Assembly (NCBI GenBank): GCA_944325335.1
Contig: CALUZR010000044.1
Location: 1 to 32,151 of the forward strand
Direction of reading: 5' to 3'
DNA length: 32,151 nt
Source of the DNA: an uncultured Parabacteroides sp.
GTDB lineage: Bacteria; Bacteroidota; Bacteroidia; Bacteroidales; Tannerellaceae
This document shows, piece after piece, positions 6,468 through 15,824 of the stretch. The position numbers and the translations under genes are program-made. The first letter of the stretch is position 1. Each line of letters opens with the position of its first letter. The notes beneath the pieces were generated by a model. It saw nothing but the letters and a program-made list of their open reading frames with translations. It did no database searches and was not told where the DNA came from.

Positions 6468-8150
6468 ATGCAACGTAAGAATATTTTGGGTTGGATAGGC
6501 GCTTGCCTCTTGTCGGGGGCGATGTTATTCCCCGCGCAGGCGCAGGAGAAGAAGGATAACCATTTCGAGGTTAGCAAGAACTTGGAGATTTTCAATGCCG
6601 TCGTGAAAGAGACGGAGATGTTTTACGTCGACACGATTGATGTAGAGAAAACCGTGCAGCGCGGTATCAACGCCATGCTGGGCGGCCTCGATCCCTATAC
6701 GGAATACATCCCGGAGCAGGAGATGGACGATTTCAAACATCTCGTCACGGGCGAATACGCGGGCATCGGCTCTTATATCCGCCAGCGCAACGAGCGGGGG
6801 CACGTCATGATTGTCGAGCCGTTCGAAGGTTCGCCGGCGGCCGAGGCGGGTCTCAAGGCGGGGGATTTGATTATCGCCATCGATACGACCGAAGTCTCCA
6901 CCTTTACGAACGACAAGGTGAGCGAACTGCTCCGCGGCGTGCCGAACACGAAGGTGACCGTCACCATCCAGCGCCCGGGCGAGAAGAAACCGCGCAAGGT
7001 GGACATCATCCGCAAGCAAATCCAGGAGAACCAAGTCACCTGGTACGGCGTGAAGCAGGACAGCATCGGCTACATCTACCTCAAGAGTTTTACCGACAAG
7101 AGCGCGCAGGAGGTGAAGGACGCCTTCCTCGATTTGCGCGATAACCATCACATTAAAAGCCTCGTCCTCGACCTGCGCAACAACGGCGGCGGCGTGCTCG
7201 AATCAGCAGTGCAGATCGTGGGTATGTTCGTCCCGAAAGGCAGCGTGGTGCTCTCTACGAAGTCGAAGCATCCGCAAATGGACCGCACCTACCGCACCTC
7301 GAGCGAACCCATCGACACGGTGATGCCGCTCGCGGTGCTCATCAATGGCAATTCCGCCTCGGCCTCGGAGATCGTCTCCGGTTCGCTGCAGGACATGGAC
7401 CGCGCCGTGCTCGTCGGCCAGCGTTCGTATGGCAAGGGCCTCGTCCAGTCTACGCGCGATTTGCCTTATAACGGCAGCCTGAAGGTGACCATCAGCAAAT
7501 ATTACATCCCGAGCGGCCGCTGCATCCAGCAGCTCGACTACTCGCACCGCCGGGCGGATGGTTCGGTGGCGGCGATTCCGGACAGCCTCACGCACGTGTT
7601 TTATACCTCGAATGGCCGTCCGGTGCGCGATGGCGGAGGTGTACGCCCGGAGTTTGAGGTGAAGGAACCGAAGCTCCCGACGATGCTCTATTACCTCGCC
7701 GTCGATACCGCGTTCTTCGATTTCGTCACGAACTGGACGCAGCAGCACAAGGAAATTCCGCCGGTCGACGCCTTCTCCGTGAGCGACGCCGACTTCGAAG
7801 CCCTGAAAGCCTACGAGGCGGAAAAGGGCTTTACCTACGACCGCCAGAGCGAGAAGGCGCTGAAGAACCTCAAGGAGGTGGCCGAATTCGAAGGCTATCT
7901 GGAGGGCGACACGGCCTGGTTCAAAACCCTGGAAGCCAAGCTGACGCCCGACCTCAACCGCGACTTCGACCGCTTTAAGAAGGAGGTGAAGAAGCTCCTC
8001 GAGACGGAAATCGTGAAGCGTTATTATTATCAGAAGGGCGAGCTCCTCGTCGGACTGAAAGACGACGATGTGCTGCAGAAGGCACTCGAAGTCCTCTCCG
8101 ACCCGACGCTCTACCACAAAACGCTTACTACAATTAAAAATGAAGAATGA
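6468..8150 (+). CDS. S41 C-terminal processing peptidase with PDZ domain (CtpA-like)
   Basis: 560 aa from ATG 6468. The signal peptide ends near FPAQAQ. A PDZ domain (about residues 85-165, AGIGSYI...GSPAAEAGLKAGDLIIAI) precedes the S41 core. The catalytic pair is visible: Ser298 in NSASASEIVSG and Lys323 in SYGKGLVQ, with the family's 25-residue spacing. Such periplasmic Ser/Lys proteases trim C-termini or degrade envelope proteins. The longer open frame starting at 6321 overlaps the kinase gene and lacks a signal peptide, so it is rejected. The last codons and stop (NEE, TGA) lie inside the AATGAAG simple repeat. A second, different S41 protease is encoded at 29759-31351. Confidence 0.93.
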   Translation: MQRKNILGWIGACLLSGAMLFPAQAQEKKDNHFEVSKNLEIFNAVVKETEMFYVDTIDVEKTVQRGINAMLGGLDPYTEYIPEQEMDDFKHLVTGEYAGIGSYIRQRNERGHVMIVEPFEGSPAAEAGLKAGDLIIAIDTTEVSTFTNDKVSELLRGVPNTKVTVTIQRPGEKKPRKVDIIRKQIQENQVTWYGVKQDSIGYIYLKSFTDKSAQEVKDAFLDLRDNHHIKSLVLDLRNNGGGVLESAVQIVGMFVPKGSVVLSTKSKHPQMDRTYRTSSEPIDTVMPLAVLINGNSASASEIVSGSLQDMDRAVLVGQRSYGKGLVQSTRDLPYNGSLKVTISKYYIPSGRCIQQLDYSHRRADGSVAAIPDSLTHVFYTSNGRPVRDGGGVRPEFEVKEPKLPTMLYYLAVDTAFFDFVTNWTQQHKEIPPVDAFSVSDADFEALKAYEAEKGFTYDRQSEKALKNLKEVAEFEGYLEGDTAWFKTLEAKLTPDLNRDFDRFKKEVKKLLETEIVKRYYYQKGELLVGLKDDDVLQKALEVLSDPTLYHKTLTTIKNEE

Positions 8151-8270
8151 AGAATGAAGAATTAAGAATGAAGAATTTCTGAACACGGAGGCGCGGAGGC
8201 ACGGAGATTATTTTCTCCCTTGCCCCCGCGCCTCTTTATTCTTCATTCTTCATTCTTAATTCTTCATTAA
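8139..8270. terminator. Bidirectional foldback between convergent genes
   Basis: Runs of AATGAAGAAT/AAGAATTAAGAAT at 8139-8177 are reverse-complementary to 8237-8270, with a GC-rich loop carrying a CACGGAGG-type motif. The structure covers the stop codons of both convergent genes and probably ends both transcripts. Pieces of the same simple repeat recur at 27638-27665 and 29750-29768. Confidence 0.6.
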
Positions 8271-9406
8271 ATAAGCGTGATTGTCTCCGGGTATTTGATA
8301 ACCACCGCTTCTTCCGTCCCGTTCGGATAGGTCTCAATCTGGAAATTATACTGCCCCTCTGCCGCGTCGTACATCATCGTAAATTCGATTTTCTCATCTG
8401 TATTCAGCAAGATAGCAGAATCTTCGTGCGGCATCCGTTGATCCACATAATTAATCAGCACCAGCTGCGTCTTCTTGCCTTCGGGCGAATCGACGAGCTT
8501 CAAACCCTTACCTTCCAGCACCGCCGTTTTATTTCGTGGAAAATCCAACGGTTTGTCCGGATTCGCACCCTCTTTGGGGTAGAATTTGGTGATTTCGGGG
8601 GTGGTGGGTTCGGGCTCCGGAGTTGGAGTAGGTTCGGGTTCCGGTTCCTCCTCATCATCCGTACTTGGGCTACTTCCACGTCGGCTTAACGTTTCCTCCA
8701 GCTGGACAATCAACGCATTGACACTGTCGATAATTCCACCTAATTCCTCGCGCGTCGTCTCGTCCTTCGTAGCGATTTCATTCGCCATATAAAGAGCGTT
8801 AATCGCATTGACAACAGCCACATACGCTTCATCTACCTGCGGACGGAGAGTCTTCATCGATACCCGTTCGCTACGCTGCAGTTTTTCTCCTGAACGCGCC
8901 TGGTAGGTCGTGTTGAAATCGAGGTTGGCAGCTTCCAACTGCGTCACGGCATCGTCCAGACCCAGCTCCGTCACCGAGGGCGCATATTTTTCCGATTTCA
9001 ATTCTTCCAGCGCGTTTTCAATTTCCGACGTATTTTCGGCATACGGCAAATCATTCGCCTTCTTGTACGGAGAAAGCGCGTAATCCAACTTCTTCGCCGC
9101 CGCTTTTTTAGCCTCGATCGGGCAATGCAAATTTCCTTCGATGATGCCCTTCAGGTAAATGAAAAGCTCGTCGCGAATGTGGTCTTTAGACTCGATTTCC
9201 TCCGTCAAATCAAACTTCATGTTCTGTTTATACACGAGTTTTTCATCATTAAAAAGCGTGATATACGGAGAATAAATAAGCGAAATCTTATATTTCTCGG
9301 CAAGAATCGGCGTGATGATATTAGTCACGTCTGCATGGTAACGGTAATGCTCGCCGTTGCGGGCATAATTTTTTAATGATCTAACGATAGCTTTTATCTT
9401 CTTCAT
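8267..9406 (-). CDS. DUF6261-type protein 1
   Basis: 379 aa, with no signal peptide or membrane helix, so probably cytoplasmic. The first ~245 residues are mostly helical and charged. An acidic proline linker follows (EEEPEPEPTPTPEPEPTT), then a ~105-residue beta-rich C-terminal domain (FYPKEGANPDKPL..NKTAVLEGKGLKLVD...GQYNFQIETY) that recalls the Ig-like DUF4469 tail of some Bacteroidetes HU-type proteins; this last resemblance is my reading, not a search result. It is a paralogue of the gene at 26530-27633, with the same three-part layout and the matching ends GQYNFQIETY..YPETITLI and GEYKIRIETYDGG..YPEVIKLV. Function is unknown. Its promoter lies beyond array A, so the mRNA should begin with the array. 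Confidence 0.8.
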   Translation of the reverse strand: MKKIKAIVRSLKNYARNGEHYRYHADVTNIITPILAEKYKISLIYSPYITLFNDEKLVYKQNMKFDLTEEIESKDHIRDELFIYLKGIIEGNLHCPIEAKKAAAKKLDYALSPYKKANDLPYAENTSEIENALEELKSEKYAPSVTELGLDDAVTQLEAANLDFNTTYQARSGEKLQRSERVSMKTLRPQVDEAYVAVVNAINALYMANEIATKDETTREELGGIIDSVNALIVQLEETLSRRGSSPSTDDEEEPEPEPTPTPEPEPTTPEITKFYPKEGANPDKPLDFPRNKTAVLEGKGLKLVDSPEGKKTQLVLINYVDQRMPHEDSAILLNTDEKIEFTMMYDAAEGQYNFQIETYPNGTEEAVVIKYPETITLI

Positions 9407-9436
9407 ATTTTTAAGTATTTAAATATTATTCAAACC

Positions 9437-9581
9437 GCTTTCCTACATTGTAGGATTCTTTCCCCGGCAGGCCGGGAAGCTTTCCTACATTGTAGGATTC
9501 TTTCTCCGCCAAGCCGGGAAGCTTTCCTACATTGTAGGATTCTTTCTCCGCCAAGCCGGGAAGCTTTCCTACATTGTAGGA
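9437..9581. repeat. Phased palindrome array A (42-bp period)
   Basis: Palindrome P, TCCTACATTGTAGGA, starts at 9441, 9483, 9525 and 9567, exactly 42 bp apart. Between successive copies lies a second, GC-rich dyad Q (arms CTTTC..CCGGC and GCCGGGAAG) centred 21 bp from each P. The last two spacers are identical and the first differs at a few bases. There is no unique spacer sequence. The array lies in the 5' UTR of DUF6261 gene 1. Confidence 0.95.
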
Positions 9582-9612
9582 CGTGTTTTCATTCTTTAAA
9601 AGAGCACATCCG

Positions 9613-9643
9613 CAAAGTTAGCCATTCCATCCGGAAATACAAG
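9613..9643 (-). promoter_or_regulatory. Promoter of DUF6261 gene 1, upstream of array A
   Basis: Minus-strand TAACTTTG (9613-9620) with CTTG (9640-9643) at 19 bp spacing fits -7/-33. The predicted start is near 9605, so the ~200-nt leader would contain all of array A as a string of hairpins before the ATG at 9406. Confidence 0.7.
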
Positions 9644-9699
9644 CATTCTAATTGTTTTTTATCAAATTATTTTGCCGTCCGCACTGCACCCCCGCGTTT

Positions 9700-9741
9700 A
9701 AAATGAAAGCACGGAGCCTTTACCTTAACAAAGCCCCGTGC
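9700..9741 (-). terminator. Probable terminator of the YitT-family gene
   Basis: Minus-strand stem GCACGGGGC (9733-9741) pairs with GCTCCGTGC (9709-9717), followed by TTTCATTTT. It lies about 55 bases after the stop of the gene at 9796. Confidence 0.65.
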
Positions 9742-9795
9742 CTCCATGTCTAATCCTTGCGTTTTTACTTGTTCATTGTTAATTATTAATTCCCC

Positions 9796-10674
9796 TCACG
9801 CCTTAATCGGGTCGAACCCTTCGCCATACACGCCTCGCGTAGGCGTTTGGGAGATGAAGGCCTTGGGGTCGATGCTTTTGATGAAGCGGAAGATGGTGAC
9901 GGACTCGGACTTGCGGACGATGACGAGCAGTACCTTCATGGGCTTCTTCGTGTAGCCACCGTGGCCGTCGAGGATGGTGCAGCTGCGGTCCATGTCGCGG
10001 ATGATGCGTTCGGAAATCTCCTCGTATTTCTCCGAGAAGATGAAGAACTGGACGGACTCGCGGTTGCCGTTCACGATCTGGTCGAGCATGTAATTGCTTA
10101 CCACCATCTCGACAAAGGCGAAGACAATCTTCGTGACGTCGTGGAAAAGGAAATAGGACGAACCGATGATGAAGAAATCGAGCATCAGCATGGCGCGGCC
10201 TATCGAGATGTTCCGGTACTTGGTGATTATCATGCCGATGATGTCGGTCCCGCCCGTGCTACCGTTGGAGGCGAAAATCATGCCCAAGCCCGTACCGCAG
10301 AGCGCGCCACCGATGATGATGGACATGAAGGGCTCGCCCTGGATGATCGGCCCGTCGAGCACGTTCTCGAAGAGCGAAAGGGAGAGCGAAAGGGAGAAGA
10401 CGCCGAAGATGGTCTTCACCAAGAATTTCCAGCCCAATATCTTCAACGCCACCACGAGGAGGAAGATATTGATGACGAAGTAGGAAACGGAGACCGGGAT
10501 GAGCTCGCCCGACGCGAAGAAAATCAGGGCGCAGAGACCGCTCAAGCCGCCCGTCACGATTTCGTTCGAGAGGATGAAGCCGTTGAAGCCGAAACCGTAG
10601 AGGAGTGTGCCGAAGAGGATGACGGCATAATCCCGCACTTCGTATTTGCGTAATTGTGATTTGATAGAGTCCAT
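9796..10674 (-). CDS. YitT/DUF161-DUF2179 family membrane protein
   Basis: 292 aa. It has several N-terminal hydrophobic helices (YAVILFGTLLYGFGFNGFILSNEIVTGGLSG; VSYFVINIFLLVVALKILG; IIIGGALCGTGLGMIFASNGSTGGTDIIG) and a soluble C-terminal DUF2179 domain of about 85 residues (ESVQFFIFSEKYEEIS...IDPKAFISQTPTRGVYGEGFD). This is the standard YitT layout, with residues GGTDII conserved. The family's transported substrate or role is not established. The gene sits downstream of leuS on the same strand, but the hairpin repeat R1 separates them. GC-rich codon use resembles that of the chromate transporter pair. Confidence 0.92.
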   Translation of the reverse strand: MDSIKSQLRKYEVRDYAVILFGTLLYGFGFNGFILSNEIVTGGLSGLCALIFFASGELIPVSVSYFVINIFLLVVALKILGWKFLVKTIFGVFSLSLSLSLFENVLDGPIIQGEPFMSIIIGGALCGTGLGMIFASNGSTGGTDIIGMIITKYRNISIGRAMLMLDFFIIGSSYFLFHDVTKIVFAFVEMVVSNYMLDQIVNGNRESVQFFIFSEKYEEISERIIRDMDRSCTILDGHGGYTKKPMKVLLVIVRKSESVTIFRFIKSIDPKAFISQTPTRGVYGEGFDPIKA

Positions 10675-10690
10675 AACTACATGTATTTTT

Positions 10691-10818
10691 ATGGCACACA
10701 GATTACACAGATTCGACAGATTTACACAGATTCTTTTTATTTTTTAATGCTCCATATATCGCGTAGCCAAAATAAAAATCTGTGGTCATCTGTAAAATCT
10801 GTGTCATCTGTGTGCCAT
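10691..10818 (+). repeat. Long-hairpin repeat R1 (ACAGAT-type)
   Basis: Begins ATGGCACACAGATTACACAG and ends with the reverse complement. Each arm is ~45 bp and carries ACAGAT every 9-10 bp. The central part has CGCGTAGCC. Same family as 22951-23081, 28485-28609 and 31371-31489. Left of leuS's 3' end and upstream of the YitT gene, so it would be transcribed as a long stem. Confidence 0.95.
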
Positions 10819-10828
10819 CATTACTATT

Positions 10829-13663
10829 TTACCCTAAAACAATGTTGACGATCTTCTTCGGCACCACGATGACCTTCCGGATTTGTTTTCCTTCGAGCCA
10901 TTTCGCCGAATATTCGTGGGCGAGCGCCGTCTTTTCGACCTCTTCCTTCGGCATATCGGCCGGGAGGGCGAGGTTGAAGCGTACCTTACCGTTGAAGGAG
11001 ATGGCGTAGTTTGCGGTGTTTTCTACCAAATATTGCTCGTCGTAGGCGGGCCACTGGGCGTCGCAAACGGTCGTGTCGTGACCTAATTCGTGCCAAAGCT
11101 CTTCGGCAATATGCGGAGCGAAGGGGGCGAGGACGATGACGAGCGGCTCGAGGATGGCGCGCTTCGTGCATTTCAATCCGCCCAGCTCGTTCACGCAAAT
11201 CATGAAGGCGCTGATGGAGGTGTTGTACGAGAAGTGCTCGATATCGTAGGTCACTTTCTTAATCAATTTATGGAGCGACTTGAGCTCTTCGGGAGTCGGT
11301 TCGCCATCCGTTACCTGCAACGCATCCTGGTTGCCATAGAATAAGCCCCAAAGCTTCTTCAAGAAACGGTGCACGCCGTCGATACCGTTCGTATCCCACG
11401 GTTTGGATTGCTCGATCGGGCCGAGGAACATTTCGTAGAGGCGGAGCGTATCGGCACCGTACTTTTCGACAATCACATCCGGGTTCACGACGTTGTACAT
11501 CGACTTCGACATCTTCTCGACCGCCCAGCCGCAGACGTACTTGCCATCTTCGAGGATAAACTCGGCGTTGTTATACTCTGGACGCCAGTTCTTGAAGGCT
11601 TCGATATCCAAGACGTCGTTCGAGACGATATTCACATCCACGTGGAGCGGCGTCACGTCGTACTGGTCTTTCAGATTATAAGAAACGAATGTATTGGTAT
11701 CTTTGATACGATAAACGAAGTTCGAACGGCCTTGGATCATACCCTGGTTGATGAGCTTCTGGAACGGCTCTTCCTTCACGCTTACGCCGAGGTCGAAGAG
11801 GAACTTGTTCCAGAAACGGGAGTAAATCAAGTGGCCCGTCGCATGTTCCGTACCACCGACGTACAAATCGACGTTCTGCCAATATTCGTCCGCCTCTTTC
11901 GATACCAACGCCTGGTCGTTGTGCGCATCCATATAACGGAGGTAATAAGCCGACGAACCAGCAAAGCCCGGCATCGTGTTCAATTCAAGCGGGAAGACGG
12001 TCTGATTGTCAATCAAACTATTCTCTACGACTTCGCCCTTCTCTACGTCCCAAGCCCATTTCGTGGCATGACCCAAAGGAGGTTCGCCGCTTTCGGTCGG
12101 TTTGAACTGGCTCACTTCCGGCAATTCGAGCGGGAGCTTGCTTTCATCGATCATGTAAGGCATGCCATCCTTATAATATACAGGGAACGGTTCGCCCCAA
12201 TAACGCTGGCGAGAGAAGATGGCGTCGCGCAGACGATAATTCACCTTGACGCGTCCCAAGTTATGTTCCTTTACATATTTCTTTGTAGTCGCGATGGCCT
12301 CTTTGATGGTCAATCCATTCAGATTTAAATCGCAATAGGGTGTCGCACTGGCTTTCGGGGAATTGCAAACGATACCTTCCTTCGCATCGAAGCTCTCTTC
12401 CGATACGTCGCATCCTTCTACCAACGGAACGATCGGGAGGTTGAAATGCTTCGCGAACGCATAGTCGCGACTATCATGTGCCGGTACTGCCATGATGGCA
12501 CCCGTACCATAACCCGCCAATACATAATCGCTAATCCAGATAGGCACCGCCTCGCCCGTAAACGGATTGATGGCATACGAACCGCTGAATACACCCGTCA
12601 CCTTACGGTCCGAGATACGTTCGCGCTCCGTGCGTTTCTTTGTCCGGTCCAGATAAGCTTCTACTTCTGCTTTCTGTTCATCGGTAGTCAATTCCGGCAC
12701 GAGTTCACTTTCAGGTGCCAATACCATGAAAGTTACCCCAAACATCGTATCGGCACGGGTGGTAAATATCGTAAATTCTTTATCGCTGTCTTTTACTTTG
12801 AAACGGACTTCAGCTCCTTCCGAGCGGCCAATCCAATTGCGTTGCGTCTCTTTCAAGGAATCCGTCCAATCCACCGTATCCAAGCCATCCAACAAGCGTT
12901 GAGCATACGCCGATACACGCAAGCACCATTGGCGCATCTTCTTTTGTACAACCGGATAACCTCCGCGCGCCGATACGCCTTCGATGACTTCATCATTGGC
13001 CAATACCGTACCCAACTCCGGACACCAGTTTACCATCGTTTCACCCAGATAAGCGATGCGGTAGTTCATCAACGTCTCTTGTTGTTCTTTTTCGCTCTTG
13101 GCTTTCCATTCTTCGGCCGTAAAGCTCAACTCTTCTGAGCAAGCTACATCCAACCCTTCGGTACCCTTCTCTTCGAAGTGGGCAATCAGTTTCTCAATCG
13201 GTTGCGCTTTTCCGCACGTATTGCAATAGAAGCTATTGAACATCTTCTGGAAAGCCCATTGCGTCCAGTGGTAATAACCCGGGTCGCAGGTGCGGACTTC
13301 CCGGTTCCAATCAAACGAAAACCCGATCTTGTCCAATTGCTCGCGATACCGGTTGATGTTATTCACCGTGGTAATAGCCGGATGTTGCCCGGTTTGGATG
13401 GCATATTGTTCGGCAGGCAATCCGTACGCATCATATCCCATCGGATGCAATACGTTAAAGCCTTGCAAGCGTTTATAACGAGAATAAATATCAGAAGCAA
13501 TGTAACCGAGCGGATGCCCTACATGCAATCCCGCTCCCGACGGATAAGGAAACATATCCAACACATAATACTTAGGTTTCTCGTTTATCTCCACTTGATA
13601 AACTTTGTTGGCGATCCAATACTCACGCCATTTCTTCTCAATGTCTCTGAAATTATATTCCAT
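10829..13663 (-). CDS. leuS: Leucyl-tRNA synthetase
   Basis: 944 aa class I aminoacyl-tRNA synthetase that charges tRNA-Leu and edits mischarged norvaline or isoleucine. The HIGH-type motif is [10 protein letters not shown] (HVGH at residues 47-50) and the KMSKS motif is at residues 717-721. The CP1 editing domain ([28 protein letters not shown]) and a C-terminal anticodon-binding helical domain are present. The length is above the ~860-aa E. coli enzyme; the extra ~80 residues include an insertion ([30 protein letters not shown]), which I believe is usual in Bacteroidetes LeuRS. It has its own promoter at 13701-13708. Confidence 0.97.
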   Translation of the reverse strand: MEYNFRDIEKKWREYWIANKVYQVEINEKPKYYVLDMFPYPSGAGLHVGHPLGYIASDIYSRYKRLQGFNVLHPMGYDAYGLPAEQYAIQTGQHPAITTVNNINRYREQLDKIGFSFDWNREVRTCDPGYYHWTQWAFQKMFNSFYCNTCGKAQPIEKLIAHFEEKGTEGLDVACSEELSFTAEEWKAKSEKEQQETLMNYRIAYLGETMVNWCPELGTVLANDEVIEGVSARGGYPVVQKKMRQWCLRVSAYAQRLLDGLDTVDWTDSLKETQRNWIGRSEGAEVRFKVKDSDKEFTIFTTRADTMFGVTFMVLAPESELVPELTTDEQKAEVEAYLDRTKKRTERERISDRKVTGVFSGSYAINPFTGEAVPIWISDYVLAGYGTGAIMAVPAHDSRDYAFAKHFNLPIVPLVEGCDVSEESFDAKEGIVCNSPKASATPYCDLNLNGLTIKEAIATTKKYVKEHNLGRVKVNYRLRDAIFSRQRYWGEPFPVYYKDGMPYMIDESKLPLELPEVSQFKPTESGEPPLGHATKWAWDVEKGEVVENSLIDNQTVFPLELNTMPGFAGSSAYYLRYMDAHNDQALVSKEADEYWQNVDLYVGGTEHATGHLIYSRFWNKFLFDLGVSVKEEPFQKLINQGMIQGRSNFVYRIKDTNTFVSYNLKDQYDVTPLHVDVNIVSNDVLDIEAFKNWRPEYNNAEFILEDGKYVCGWAVEKMSKSMYNVVNPDVIVEKYGADTLRLYEMFLGPIEQSKPWDTNGIDGVHRFLKKLWGLFYGNQDALQVTDGEPTPEELKSLHKLIKKVTYDIEHFSYNTSISAFMICVNELGGLKCTKRAILEPLVIVLAPFAPHIAEELWHELGHDTTVCDAQWPAYDEQYLVENTANYAISFNGKVRFNLALPADMPKEEVEKTALAHEYSAKWLEGKQIRKVIVVPKKIVNIVLG

Positions 13664-13700
13664 ATTTGGTATAACCTTTTTATATATTCTTTTTAGCCTG

Positions 13701-13708
13701 CAAAAGTA
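13701..13708 (-). promoter_or_regulatory. leuS -7 promoter box
   Basis: Minus-strand TACTTTTG matches TAnnTTTG, 37 bases before the leuS ATG. No convincing -33 box was found. It lies in the 73-bp gap after nadA, so leuS need not depend on nadA transcription. Confidence 0.55.
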
Positions 13709-13736
13709 ATGATTTTATCGCACATATAATAATATA

Positions 13737-14672
13737 TTACAACCCCAGACGGGCGGAAATATCCAACATCCGCCGGATAGGACGTATTGCCCGTTCGCGG
13801 ATATCCTCGTCTACCACAATTTCGGGTTGCTCCGTCAACAAGGCTTGGTAAAGTTTTTCCATCGTGTTCATCCGCATGAAATTGCATTCATTGCACATAC
13901 AAGAATCGTCTTCAGGAGGAGCCGGTATGAACAATTTATCCGGACACGCCTTCCGCATCTCGTGAAGTACGCCGCTCTCGGTCGCTACTATAAATATCTT
14001 GTTATCCGAAAGCTTGGCATGCTTCAACAAACCAGCGGTCGAACCGACATAATCCGAAACCTCCACAATCTGTTTCCGGCACTCTGGATGGCAAATCACC
14101 TCGGCCGAAGGATGCGTTTCTTTCAAAGCCAATATCTTCCCCAACGAGAATTGTTCGTGCACATGGCAAGCTCCATGCCAAAGCACCATATTGCGACCGG
14201 TCAAGGCATTGATATAATTACCCAGGTTCCGGTCCGGTCCGAAGATGATTTTCTCGTCTTTCGGGAGGCTTTCCACGATTTGGCGCGCGTTGCTCGAAGT
14301 CACCACGATGTCGGTCAACGCCTTTACCGCCGCACTGGTATTGACATACGAGATAACCGTATGCCCCGGATGCTCGTGGATAAAGCGTTCAAACTCGTCG
14401 GCCGGGCAACTATCGGCCAACGAACAGCCTGCCTTCTCCTCCGGCACCAACACTTTCTTCTCCGGACAAAGAATCTTTGCCGTCTCGCCCATGAAGTGCA
14501 CGCCGCACATCACCAGCACATCCGCCTCCGTCTTCTCCGCCCATTGCGCCAATGCCAAGCTATCTCCCACAAAATCTGCTATATCCTGTATCTCCGCTTC
14601 CTGGTAAAAATGCGCCAAAATCACCGCATTCTTCTCTTTCCGAAGCTTGTTGATTTCTTCCCTTATATCCAT
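13737..14672 (-). CDS. nadA: Quinolinate synthase
   Basis: 311 aa. Condenses iminoaspartate with dihydroxyacetone phosphate to quinolinate in de novo NAD synthesis, using a [4Fe-4S] cluster. The three cluster cysteines are recognisable as Cys83 (AGCSLAD), Cys169 (WHGACHVHE) and Cys258 or Cys260 (SCMCNECNFM). AHFYQEAEIQDIADFVGDSL near the N-terminus and CHPEC are family-typical. nadB and nadC are not in the window, so nadA stands alone here. It runs away from the 14.7-15.3 kb gap, divergent from the methyltransferase gene. Confidence 0.96.
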   Translation of the reverse strand: MDIREEINKLRKEKNAVILAHFYQEAEIQDIADFVGDSLALAQWAEKTEADVLVMCGVHFMGETAKILCPEKKVLVPEEKAGCSLADSCPADEFERFIHEHPGHTVISYVNTSAAVKALTDIVVTSSNARQIVESLPKDEKIIFGPDRNLGNYINALTGRNMVLWHGACHVHEQFSLGKILALKETHPSAEVICHPECRKQIVEVSDYVGSTAGLLKHAKLSDNKIFIVATESGVLHEMRKACPDKLFIPAPPEDDSCMCNECNFMRMNTMEKLYQALLTEQPEIVVDEDIRERAIRPIRRMLDISARLGL

Positions 14673-14698
14673 TGCTTCATACGTTTATAATTACCCTG

Positions 14699-14706
14699 CA
14701 AAGGTA
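14699..14706 (-). promoter_or_regulatory. nadA -7 promoter box
   Basis: Minus-strand TACCTTTG is a perfect TAnnTTTG match 27 bases before the nadA ATG. A TTTG-like stretch lies about 16 bp upstream, slightly closer than usual. Confidence 0.6.
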
Positions 14707-15184
14707 CATAAAAAAGAACATCCAAAAAACATAACGATAAACACTTTCTTTCTTAACTATAAATCTTTCCGAACATAACTATAAATCGAAAGGAACTTCG
14801 TTATGTTTTTCCACCACACGCGTTATCCACAATCACAATATCTTTATATTTCTTTTTCTTTTTAATTTTAAATCTAAATGGATGATTATATAAGGCGATT
14901 GATAGTGTTAAAACTTTTTGGGCGTTTTGTTTGGTAGTTTGGTTATCAAACGAGATAACGGCTTTTTCCTATCTTTATAAACAGGTTATTCTTATCTTTA
15001 TTACTTGGAAAAGATGGAGTTAAGATTATTGAAGCGTAAATGGTTTATAAACCGGATGTGAATAAAAATGAGACATGTGAAAAGGAAAAAAGTAGTGGAA
15101 AGAGGGCGTGGATAGTTCGTCGTAAATTTGTGGATAGTTTATTTGGAGATATGGAAAGAGGATGCGTATAGGCAAGATTGCGGA
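14707..15184. other. AT-rich gene-free region with DnaA-box-like sites (possible oriC)
   Basis: Nearly 500 bp of AT-rich sequence between divergent nadA and the methyltransferase. TTATCCACA at 14823-14831 (+) and TTATTCACA at 15057-15065 (-) both match the TTATNCACA DnaA box, and CTATCCACA at 15129-15137 (-) is one base off, with a weaker CTATCCACG at 15107-15115 (-). A hairpin AACATAAC/GTTATGTT spans 14772-14807. The long open frame across part of this region on the minus strand has no recognisable product. An origin is only a candidate: dnaA is not nearby and short boxes can occur by chance in AT-rich DNA. Confidence 0.35.
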
Positions 15185-15214
15185 TTGTGCAAGGATTATT
15201 TTTCACTATCTTTG
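15185..15214 (+). promoter_or_regulatory. Promoter of the SpoU methyltransferase gene
   Basis: TTGT (15185-15188) and TATCTTTG (15207-15214) are 18 bp apart, close to the -33/-7 consensus. The leader would be about 40 nt. Confidence 0.6.
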
Positions 15215-15261
15215 CACGAGTTTTAAATAGGTTATTAACTCTTATGACAAATCTATGAACA

Positions 15262-15798
15262 ATGCGCAAACTGAAAATAACTGAACTGAACCGATTGACG
15301 CCGGAAGCTTTCAAGGAAAGCCGGAAAATACCGTTGATTGTCGTGCTCGACCATGTGCGAAGCTTGAACAATGTGGGTTCTGTATTCCGTACGTCGGATG
15401 CTTTTCGCGTGGAAGCGATCTATTTATGTGGCATAACGGCTTGTCCGCCTCATGCTGAAATCCATAAGACAGCCTTAGGAGCAGAAGAAACGATCGATTG
15501 GAAATATTTCAACGATACGCTTGAAGCGGTTGAAAACTTACGGCAAATGGGCTATACGATCTGTGCCATTGAACAGGCGGAAGGAAGTGTTATGTTGGAT
15601 AAACTCTTGTTGGACAAGACGAAGAAATATGCTGTTATCTTAGGAAACGAAGTGAAAGGTGTTCAACAAACCGTGGTGGATAAGTGTGATATGTGTATTG
15701 AAATCCCACAATACGGGACGAAGCATTCGCTCAATGTCTCGGTAACGGCCGGTATTGTGATATGGGATTTCTTTAAACAGTTGACAATTGACAGATGA
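15262..15798 (+). CDS. SpoU/TrmH-family RNA 2'-O-methyltransferase
   Basis: 178 aa, a short single-domain SPOUT methyltransferase using S-adenosylmethionine. Motif 1 is seen as LDHVRSLNNVGSVFRTSDAF (Asn and Arg conserved), motif 2 as AVILGNEVKGV and motif 3 as IPQYGTKHSLNVSVTAGIV, which together form the deep trefoil knot. There is no N-terminal extra RNA-binding domain. Whether the target is tRNA (position 18 or 34) or rRNA cannot be told from sequence. Start ATG 15262 sits 47 bases after a good promoter. It ends in a short TTGACAATT inverted repeat shared with the convergent gene. Confidence 0.9.
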   Translation: MRKLKITELNRLTPEAFKESRKIPLIVVLDHVRSLNNVGSVFRTSDAFRVEAIYLCGITACPPHAEIHKTALGAEETIDWKYFNDTLEAVENLRQMGYTICAIEQAEGSVMLDKLLLDKTKKYAVILGNEVKGVQQTVVDKCDMCIEIPQYGTKHSLNVSVTAGIVIWDFFKQLTIDR

Positions 15799-15824
15799 CA
15801 ATTGACAATTATTCGTTTGTCGGT

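Noticed and set aside
9437..9581. CRISPR array
   Set aside because: Arrays A-D are tandem units with no unique spacers: the sequence between palindromes is itself repeated and palindromic. There are no cas genes in the window.
10691..10818. Insertion sequence
   Set aside because: R1-R4 are too short to encode a transposase, and no flanking direct repeats are evident. They are listed as repeats only.
15045..15371. Minus-strand open frame of 108 codons upstream of the SpoU gene
   Set aside because: It overlaps the SpoU gene start and promoter, and its product is low-complexity with no recognisable domain.
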